Assembly: GCA_965370805.1 (NCBI GenBank)
Contig: CBDUVZ010000038.1
Coordinates: 1-23,290 of the forward strand
Length of the DNA: 23,290 nt
DNA from: CBDUVZ01 sp965370805
GTDB lineage: Bacteria > Hydrothermota > Tepidihabitantia > Tepidihabitantales > Tepidihabitantaceae
Direction: 5' to 3'
Part shown: piece after piece, positions 13,468 through 19,595 of the stretch
Position numbering within the stretch: the stretch's first letter is position 1
Layout of the letters: every line of letters begins with the position of its first letter
Position numbers and translations under genes: made by a program
Notes under the pieces: generated by a model
The model's database searches: none
What the model was told of the DNA's origin: nothing
What the model saw: the letters and a program-made list of their open reading frames with translations, nothing else

Positions 13468-14834
13468 CCGTGGGCAACCCGCCCGCGGTCGCCCTGCTTG
13501 CGCTCGGCTGCCCCAAGAACCTGGTCGATTCCGAACGGCTCCTCGCCGCAATGGCGCTCGCCGGATACCGGCCCTGCACCGACCCTGCCGCCGCGGACGT
13601 CACTGTTATCACCACCTGCGCTTTCCTCGAATCGGCAGTCCGGGAATCGGAAGCTGCAATCAGGGAAATCCTGACAATCAAACGCCACCGCGCGGCCCGC
13701 TGTCATTGCGAGGAGCGCAGCGACGCGGCAATCTTCCTCCGCCCGGCAATGAAAGTGGTAGTAGCCGGGTGCCTGGTGCAGCGTTTCGGTCCGCGAATCA
13801 GACGTCGCCTGCCCGGGGTCGACCTGTTTGTCGGAATCGACCAACTGACCGACATCCCGCGCCTGCTCAAACAGAATACCCGGTACAACGCCACGTTCCC
13901 ACCCGCAGCACTGGCCACCAGCCGCTCCCCGCGCCTGCTCTGCACTCCCGGCCACTTTGCCTATCTCAAGATTGCGGACGGCTGTGACAACCGCTGCGCC
14001 TACTGCCTGATTCCCGCAATCCGGGGCCGGCTGCGTTCCCGGTCGGTCCCTGACCTCGTGAGCGAAGCCGAAGCCCTGGCGCGAATCGGCGTCCGGGAAC
14101 TGATTGTCATCGCCCAGGATACCACTGCCTACGGCGCCGGCCGGTACAAGCGTCCGGCCCTGGCCCGGCTGCTGCGCAAGCTCGGCACGATTCGCGGCAT
14201 CGACTGGCTGCGCCTGATGTACACCCATCCCGCCCACATCACGGAAGACGTCATCCGCGAGTTCGCATCCAACCCGAGTCTGTGCCGCTACATCGACCTG
14301 CCGATACAGCACGTGTCGGACCGGATTCTGCGGCGCATGGGACGGGGCTACGGCCGGACACGCGTCGAGCAACTCCTCGAAAGCCTGCGAGCCATACCGG
14401 ACATGCACATCCGCACCACGGTGCTGGTCGGATTCCCGGGCGAAACCGAACAGGAGTTCGAAGAACTGCTGTGCTTCATCCGGCAGGCCCGCTTCAACCG
14501 ACTCGGGGCCTACGCCTTCTCGGCTGAGCCCGGCACCCGGGCACATCGGATGCCCGACCAGATCCCGGCAGCAGTCAGGCAGTCAAGACTACGGGAGCTG
14601 ATGCGCGTGCAGGCCGGGCTGTCGCGCCGCAACCTTCACAAGCTGGCGGGACAAGAACTCAGAGTGCTGATGGACACGCCCACGACCGGCCGCACCGAGT
14701 GGGACGCTCCGGAAATCGACGGCGTAGTGAAACTACGGAATGGAAAAACCCGGGTCGGTGATTTCGTTCAGGTGCAAGTAACCCGGACCGGCACCCACGA
14801 CATCCACGCCCGGCTGGTCCCGACCGGACGCTGA
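13464..14834 (+). CDS. rimO: ribosomal protein S12 methylthiotransferase RimO
   Basis: The 456-aa radical-SAM enzyme adds a methylthio group to the conserved aspartate of ribosomal protein S12. All six cluster cysteines are present: C16 (LGCPKN), C52 (TCAFLES) and C103 (AGC) for the auxiliary cluster; C174, C178 and C181 (DGCDNRCAYC) for the SAM cluster, followed by IPAIRGR. The radical-SAM barrel has TTVLVGFPGETEQEF (318-332), and a TRAM domain closes the protein (about 390-455). Residues about 78-96 (RCHCEERSDAAIFLRPA) are absent from normal RimO and derive from an inserted repeat. The GTG at 13464 overlaps the upstream stop; a GTG at 13470 has better ribosome-binding-site spacing (AGG ending at 13461) and is an alternative. 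Confidence 0.93.
   Translation: MTVGNPPAVALLALGCPKNLVDSERLLAAMALAGYRPCTDPAAADVTVITTCAFLESAVRESEAAIREILTIKRHRAARCHCEERSDAAIFLRPAMKVVVAGCLVQRFGPRIRRRLPGVDLFVGIDQLTDIPRLLKQNTRYNATFPPAALATSRSPRLLCTPGHFAYLKIADGCDNRCAYCLIPAIRGRLRSRSVPDLVSEAEALARIGVRELIVIAQDTTAYGAGRYKRPALARLLRKLGTIRGIDWLRLMYTHPAHITEDVIREFASNPSLCRYIDLPIQHVSDRILRRMGRGYGRTRVEQLLESLRAIPDMHIRTTVLVGFPGETEQEFEELLCFIRQARFNRLGAYAFSAEPGTRAHRMPDQIPAAVRQSRLRELMRVQAGLSRRNLHKLAGQELRVLMDTPTTGRTEWDAPEIDGVVKLRNGKTRVGDFVQVQVTRTGTHDIHARLVPTGR
13701..13737 (+). repeat. dispersed repeat inserted in frame within rimO
   Basis: The stretch starts TGTCATTGCGAGGAGCGCAG and continues through CGACGCGGCAATCTTCC. From memory it matches a repeat present in many unrelated bacterial genomes, usually seen as CHCEERSDEAI-like peptides in translations. 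The inner arms ATTGC and GCAAT are inverted repeats. It is multiple-of-three compatible here and leaves the rimO frame open; the exact right border is uncertain (about 13737-13750). Confidence 0.75.
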
Positions 14835-16070
14835 CTACCGACGCTTTGCCCCGCGCTTCCAGGTGGTCGCCCGCCGCTCCCGTTCGCGGGCTTCCTGCCT
14901 GGCCCGGGGTGTTTTCCGCTGCGCAACCGCCTCTTCGAAACCCCGGTACGCCTGCTCCAGTTCGCGGACGTACTGCTCGCGCTTGTCGTACAGCCGTCTG
15001 AGCCTCCTGGGCCTGCGCTTGCGCAGGGCGTAATGCGTCATAATCGGCAGGGCGACCGTGGTATCGAGATAGCACACGACCGAATCCGGCAGGGTCTTCG
15101 GATCAACCTTGCCCCAGGAAACCGCCTCCTGCGGCGTAGCTCCGGAAAGCCCACCGGTATCCGGCCGGGCGTCGGTCACCTGCAGGAAATAGTCGAAACC
15201 CGCTTGGTCCAGCTTGAGAATCTGCTGTATCTGGGGTTCGGTCTGGAGCATGAAATTCTTCGGGCTTCCGCCGCCCAGCAGCACCGCGGCTGTCTTCCGA
15301 CCGCTCTGCGTCGCGCGCCAGACGATAGCCGCAGTCTCATTCACGTCAATCGAGGTATCCACAACCAGCTTGCTGCCCAGCATCACCGACTCCACCCAGT
15401 TGAGCGCGAGCGACGAATCGCCCGGCGCGCTCACGTAAATCGGGACTCCGGCCCGGTACGCCGCGGCCAGCACCGAAACCCCGGGGCGCTTGCCGGCCCG
15501 CTCTTCTTCATCGGCAATCCGGCCCAGCAGGTAGTGCAGCTCGGCCGTACCCATCCGCTTCTGGAATTCCGCTCGCCGGAATATCTCCTTCAGCCGGTCA
15601 TCGGTCGGCAGCAGGTTGTCGGTCAGGCTGAGGAGTACGTCGTAGATTCTGACCACGTCCTGCCGGTGCAGTTCGGTATCATCCAGGCGATGCGACCCGA
15701 CGTACAGCGGGTAACCGAACACGAAATGCAGGTCGTGATACAGATTCGCGCCGGTTGTCACAATCCAGTCCACGAACCCGGCTTCGATCAACGGGACAAT
15801 CGCCGAGAGCCCGAGACCGGCCGGAGTCAGCGCCCCGGCGAAACTCAGCCCGACGACCACGTCCGGCCTGAGTATCTTCTCGGTCAGCAACCGGCACACC
15901 TCGCCCAGCCGCGCGCTGTTGTAGGCAAGGAAAGTCCGGTCAACCAGTTGCTCCACGGTCTCCTTGCCTGTTATCGGCCCGGGCAGGATTCGCCGGTGGC
16001 TGTCGAGCATCGACGCCGACTTCCGTCCCCGCCGGGTCCGGGTAACCGCTTTCTTGTCCGGTTTCTTCAT
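14835..16070 (-). CDS. deoxyhypusine synthase-like (homospermidine-type) enzyme
   Basis: The 411-aa protein belongs to the deoxyhypusine synthase superfamily, which moves an aminobutyl group from spermidine using NAD. Visible motifs include FAGALTPAG (78-86), TTGANLYHDLHF (105-116), the NAD-binding GGGSPKNFMLQTEP (266-279) and SGATPQEAVSWGK (309-321), whose last Lys aligns with catalytic K329 of human DHS. Bacteria lack the eIF5A substrate, so a polyamine acceptor (homospermidine or spermidine formation) is more likely. Residues about 350-411 are an Arg/Lys-rich tail beyond the catalytic core. ATG 16070 follows a promoter by 8 nt. The gene ends back-to-back with rimO with no gap. Confidence 0.87.
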   Translation of the reverse strand: MKKPDKKAVTRTRRGRKSASMLDSHRRILPGPITGKETVEQLVDRTFLAYNSARLGEVCRLLTEKILRPDVVVGLSFAGALTPAGLGLSAIVPLIEAGFVDWIVTTGANLYHDLHFVFGYPLYVGSHRLDDTELHRQDVVRIYDVLLSLTDNLLPTDDRLKEIFRRAEFQKRMGTAELHYLLGRIADEEERAGKRPGVSVLAAAYRAGVPIYVSAPGDSSLALNWVESVMLGSKLVVDTSIDVNETAAIVWRATQSGRKTAAVLLGGGSPKNFMLQTEPQIQQILKLDQAGFDYFLQVTDARPDTGGLSGATPQEAVSWGKVDPKTLPDSVVCYLDTTVALPIMTHYALRKRRPRRLRRLYDKREQYVRELEQAYRGFEEAVAQRKTPRARQEARERERRATTWKRGAKRR

Positions 16071-16078
16071 AGCCCGAG

Positions 16079-16107
16079 ACTATTACCCGAATATCCGCCG
16101 GAGTCAA
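16079..16107 (-). promoter_or_regulatory. near-leaderless promoter of the DHS-like gene
   Basis: On the minus strand, TTGACT (16107-16102), 17 bp, then AATAGT (16084-16079). The ATG at 16070 is 8 nt beyond the -10 box, leaving a leader of zero to two bases. The -10 match is weaker than at the divergent purN promoter. Confidence 0.55.
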
Positions 16108-16135
16108 GGCAATCCGGTGCCTGGCGATGACAACG

Positions 16136-16163
16136 TTGACAAGACCCCAGCCGGCACTACAAT
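16136..16163 (+). promoter_or_regulatory. leaderless promoter of purN
   Basis: TTGACA (16136-16141), 16 bp, TACAAT (16158-16163), then six bases and the GTG at 16170. This is one of the best promoter matches in the window. No Shine-Dalgarno sequence is possible in the predicted transcript. Confidence 0.78.
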
Positions 16164-16169
16164 GCAACC

Positions 16170-16790
16170 GTGCCAAAAATGGGTGTCGGCGTACTCGTAT
16201 CCGGTCGTGGAACCAACATGGAAGCTCTGGTCCGGACAATCAAGAAGGAAGCGATCAATGCTGACATCCGGCTCGTCGTGTCCAATGTCCCGGATGTGCC
16301 GGCGTTGAAGCGAGCCGAAGGCCTGGAAATCCCGACCACTGTCATCGACCACAAGGAATTCGATTCCCGGGAGTCGTTCGAGCAGGAGATGATCAAGCAA
16401 CTGACAATGCATGACGTCCGACTGGTATGCCTGGCCGGGTTCATGCGCATCCTGTCGCCGCTGTTCGTCGACCACTACCGGAACAAGGTGATGAACGTTC
16501 ACCCGTCGCTCCTTCCCGCTTTCGCCGGGCTCCTGGGCATGCAGGTTCACGAAGCCGTCATCGAATCCGGAACCAAGATAACCGGCTGCACGGTCCACTT
16601 CGTATCCGAAGACGTTGACGCCGGTCCGATAATCCTCCAGCGCGCCATCCCGGTCCGGGAAGACGAAACCCCCCAGTCGCTGGCGGTTCGCGTCCTGCTC
16701 GAAGAGCACCATGCCTATCCCGAAGCGGTCAAGCTGTACTGCGAGAACCGACTCGAAGTAGCCGGCCGTCGGGTCAAGGTTCTCGGCTGA
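16170..16790 (+). CDS. purN: phosphoribosylglycinamide formyltransferase (GART)
   Basis: The 206-aa enzyme transfers a formyl group from 10-formyl-tetrahydrofolate to GAR in purine synthesis. The N-terminus has the phosphate-binding loop LVSGRGTNMEAL (9-20). Catalytic residues are all present: N109 and H111 in MNVHPSLLPAF and D150 in SEDVDAGPIILQ, matching N106, H108 and D144 of E. coli PurN. Length is normal. The GTG at 16170 sits six bases after a strong -10 box, so the message is probably leaderless. The Gfo/Idh-like gene follows after 16 nt and lnt after that, so a purN-oxidoreductase-lnt operon is likely, an unusual combination for a purine gene. Confidence 0.93.
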   Translation: MPKMGVGVLVSGRGTNMEALVRTIKKEAINADIRLVVSNVPDVPALKRAEGLEIPTTVIDHKEFDSRESFEQEMIKQLTMHDVRLVCLAGFMRILSPLFVDHYRNKVMNVHPSLLPAFAGLLGMQVHEAVIESGTKITGCTVHFVSEDVDAGPIILQRAIPVREDETPQSLAVRVLLEEHHAYPEAVKLYCENRLEVAGRRVKVLG

Positions 16791-16806
16791 TGAGACGCCG
16801 CCGGTC

Positions 16807-17829
16807 ATGAATCCGCCGGTCCGGGTGGCGGTCGTTGGTTGCGGGGCCCACGCCCAGGTCGCCCACATCCCCGCGCTCAAAAGGAACCGGCTGGTCGAAC
16901 TGGCGGCCCTGTGCGATACCGACGTCCGCAAAGTAAACAAACTCTGTTCCCTGCACAAAGTACCGAAGCACTACGTTGATTTCGACGACCTCACGGCTGA
17001 CGAAGACATCGATGCCGTCGTCATCGCCACCCCGAACCACCTCCACGCGCCGATGGCGGTTGCGGCAATGGAGTACGGCAAGGACGTGCTCTGCGAGATG
17101 CCGCTCGGTCTGAACGCCGAAGAAGCGCGGTTCATGATTGACTCGGCGAAGCAGAAAGGCCGCCGGCTCATGCCCTGCCTCAACACCCGGCTCCGGCCCG
17201 ACGTCCAGACCATCAGGAAGTTCATCGGCGGCAACGAACTCGGTCAGCTCTACTACTGCAAGACCGGCTGGCTGCAGGGACGCGAATCCTGGGGTCTGGA
17301 AGGCTGGCGGGGCCAGCGCATCCGGGCGGGCGGCGGCGCTTTCCTCAGCCTCGGTGCGTCACTGCTCGATTTCTCGCTCTGGCTGCTCGCGCCGCATCGC
17401 CCGCAGTCGATTACCGGGTTCGCCCATCAGCGGGGTCCGGGTTCGGACGTCGAGGATACCGCGTTCGCAATGGTCAGGTTCGACTCCGACATCCACCTGA
17501 CGATTGAAGTCGGCTGGAGCCTGCTGATGGAAGAGGACTTCACCTACTTCAACGCCTTCGGCACCAGCGGCGCCGCGCTGCTCAACCCGATCCGGATTCA
17601 CAAGCAGATGCACGGTCACCTGGTGAACGTCACGCCCCAGATTCCCACCAAAGGAATCCAGCGCGCCTCGTACCGGTTCCTCATCGACCTGTGGGTGGAC
17701 TCGCTGGTCAAGGACTCCCCCCCGAAGATCAAGGCCGCCGACGGTCTGATTATCAACCAACTGGCCGATGCCTTCTACAAATCGAACACCACCGGCTGCG
17801 AGGTACCGCTCCCATCAGAAGAACCGTAG
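16807..17829 (+). CDS. Gfo/Idh/MocA-family protein with altered active site
   Basis: The 340-aa protein has a Rossmann N-terminus (VAVVGCGAHAQVAHIPAL, 7-24; ATPNHLHAPMAVAAMEYGKDVLCE, 74-97) and the usual C-terminal alpha/beta domain. The family catalyses NAD(P)-dependent sugar or cyclitol redox reactions using a Lys in the EKP motif and a His-containing GGGxLxDxGxHxxD motif. Here EKP reads EMP (M98), and the second motif reads GGGAFLSLGASLLD (175-188), with Ser in place of both the Asp and the His. Cofactor binding may persist, but normal hydride-transfer chemistry is doubtful. ATG 16807 directly precedes the first strand and is 16 nt after purN. The 3' end overlaps the start of lnt. Confidence 0.87.
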   Translation: MNPPVRVAVVGCGAHAQVAHIPALKRNRLVELAALCDTDVRKVNKLCSLHKVPKHYVDFDDLTADEDIDAVVIATPNHLHAPMAVAAMEYGKDVLCEMPLGLNAEEARFMIDSAKQKGRRLMPCLNTRLRPDVQTIRKFIGGNELGQLYYCKTGWLQGRESWGLEGWRGQRIRAGGGAFLSLGASLLDFSLWLLAPHRPQSITGFAHQRGPGSDVEDTAFAMVRFDSDIHLTIEVGWSLLMEEDFTYFNAFGTSGAALLNPIRIHKQMHGHLVNVTPQIPTKGIQRASYRFLIDLWVDSLVKDSPPKIKAADGLIINQLADAFYKSNTTGCEVPLPSEEP

Positions 17830-19325
17830 TCTTTCTCTGCGCCAGCCTGGCACTGGGGCTGGCGTTCGCGCCCTTCCCGTTTCGATTCCTCGCTTTCTTC
17901 GCGCTGATTCCGCTGCTCCGGGTCATCGAACGCTCGACCCCGAAGCAGGCTTTCTTCTCGGGCTGGCTGTTCGGCGGGCTGGCGGCCGGGTTCCACTTCT
18001 GGTGGCTCTGGTTCCTCATCGTACCGATCGAGCCGGTTACGCGCGGCCTGCTCGTCGTCGGGGTCACGCTGCTCTTCGGCTACCTCGGCCTGTACACCGC
18101 GGTGTTCGCACTCGCCGTCCGCCGGCTCGGATTCTGGACCGCCCCGCTCATCTGGCCCCTGCTCGAATTCGTCCGCGCCCAGGGCCAGGTCGCCTTTCCC
18201 TGGGACCTGCTCGGCTACAGCATGACTCCCTATGTTCCGTTCATCCAGGTCGCGGCCCTGGGCGGCATCTACCTCGTTTCCGCCTGGCTGGTACTCGTCA
18301 ACCTGCTGCTCTACCGGATACTGTTCCTGCCCCGCCGCCGGCTCAGCGCCGCGCTGCTCGCCGGGGCCGTACTCGTCCCGCTCGTCTTCGGCCTGATCCG
18401 GGTCCGGCCCGGCCTGCCCTGGTTCGACGTCGCAATCCTGCAGCCGAACGTCTCCCCGCTGGACAAAGGCGACTGGGATTCGCGCGAACGAATCCAGGCC
18501 GACCTGGTCCGCATGACCCGGACCGCGGCCCGCGCCGGACCGGACCTGTTCGTCTACCCCGAAACCGCCACGCTGGTCGACGTCACCCGCTCACCGACAA
18601 TCGGCGCTGCGGTCCGCGGGCTGGCCGACGAGTTCGAAACCGATATCCTCACCGGCACCCCGCTCTACGACACCACCGACCGCACCTGGCACAACGGCAC
18701 GGCGCTCATCCGGCCGGGCGAAAGCCCGGTCCGCCAGCGTCACTACAAACTGCGCCTGGTCCCGTTCTCGGAGAAGATACCCTACGCTGACCGGATTCCG
18801 TTCCTGCGCCGCATCATCGGGACCGCGGACATGGGAGACTGGGACATCGGCCGCGAGCACGTGGTCTTTGACTGGGCCGAAGGGACCTTCTCCTGCCTGA
18901 TCTGCTACGAAGCCATCTTCCCGGACCTGACCCGCACGTTCGCCCGCCTGGGTTCAAACCTGCTGGTGGTTGTGACCAATGACGGCTGGTTCGGCAGGCT
19001 CCCCGGCATCCATCAGCACGCGGAGATAGCGGTGATGCGGACGGTGGAGACCGGCGTGCCGATGGTCCGCAGCGCCAACAACGGCATATCCTTCATCGTT
19101 GACCCCTACGGCCAGGTACTCGGAAAGACGCGGCTCTTCGAGGAAACAATCCTGACCGGAACCGTCCCGCATCCGGTCGGGCCCACGCCCTATCGCCGGT
19201 TCGGCGACTGGTTCATTCTCCTCAGTCTGGTCGGAACGCTCGCGGCAGTCGTCGTGCGAATCGTCAACCGCCGGACTGACCGGAGAAAGCGACCACCAAG
19301 GCAGGAAATGACCAAGTCCCAATGA
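17814..19325 (+). CDS. lnt: apolipoprotein N-acyltransferase
   Basis: Lnt is an inner-membrane enzyme that N-acylates lipoproteins on the periplasmic side. The N-terminal ~200 residues hold about six membrane helices; the rest is a nitrilase-fold domain with the triad E250 (YPETATLV), K312 (HYKLRLVPFSEK) and C364 (LICYEAIFP), plus NDGWFG. No ATG, GTG or TTG occurs in frame between the far-upstream GTG at 17691, deep inside the preceding gene, and the first helix. Family length (~505-510 aa) and GAGGT-like bases at 17799-17804 suggest initiation near 17814 at ATC, or at an upstream CTG; a sequencing error is also possible. The C-terminal residues (about EMTKSQ) and stop lie in repeat-like sequence. 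Confidence 0.85.
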   Translation: MRRTVVFLCASLALGLAFAPFPFRFLAFFALIPLLRVIERSTPKQAFFSGWLFGGLAAGFHFWWLWFLIVPIEPVTRGLLVVGVTLLFGYLGLYTAVFALAVRRLGFWTAPLIWPLLEFVRAQGQVAFPWDLLGYSMTPYVPFIQVAALGGIYLVSAWLVLVNLLLYRILFLPRRRLSAALLAGAVLVPLVFGLIRVRPGLPWFDVAILQPNVSPLDKGDWDSRERIQADLVRMTRTAARAGPDLFVYPETATLVDVTRSPTIGAAVRGLADEFETDILTGTPLYDTTDRTWHNGTALIRPGESPVRQRHYKLRLVPFSEKIPYADRIPFLRRIIGTADMGDWDIGREHVVFDWAEGTFSCLICYEAIFPDLTRTFARLGSNLLVVVTNDGWFGRLPGIHQHAEIAVMRTVETGVPMVRSANNGISFIVDPYGQVLGKTRLFEETILTGTVPHPVGPTPYRRFGDWFILLSLVGTLAAVVVRIVNRRTDRRKRPPRQEMTKSQ

Positions 19326-19595
19326 CCAAAGCGGAGCGGAGTAAACACCAAGGCACAAAGAACACGAAGAGGAACAAACCACAGATGGACACGGATAGAC
19401 ACGGTTGAGAACGGAAGTCCGAATTGAGCCATCCAATGGCACCCGCTCCTACGTCGCAGAACGTCATTCGACACCCGGCATTCGGAATTGTGACAACCGC
19501 CAAGGTCTTGCCTTCTGCACTCTGACTTCTCCTTCCGTGTTCATCCGTGGTTCATTCCGGCCCGCTTCCGCACTCTGCACTCTGACTTCAGTCCC
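19307..19595. repeat. intergenic block of degenerate dispersed repeats
   Basis: This gap between convergent genes contains only repeat-like sequence. The parts are ATGACCAAGTCCCAATGACC (19311-19330, overlapping the lnt stop), CACCAAGGCACAAAGAACAC (about 19348-19367), ACAGATGGACACGGATAG (about 19382-19399), TTCTGCACTCTGACTTCT (19513-19530), TCCGTGTTCATCCGTGG (19534-19550) and a second TCTGCACTCTGACTTC (19574-19589). The 'ACAGATGGACACGG' and 'CCGTGTTCATCCGTGG' parts are inverted relative to each other. I see no gene and no clear T-tract terminator. Confidence 0.75.

Noticed and set aside
13383..14546. A 387-codon minus-strand open frame opposite rimO
   Set aside because: rimO on the + strand has all expected motifs; the opposing frame has no recognisable domain and reflects codon-position GC bias.
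15033..16130. A 365-codon + strand frame opposite the DHS-like gene
   Set aside because: It is a shadow of a well-supported gene, rich in Arg/Gln/His, without motifs and overlapping the divergent promoters.
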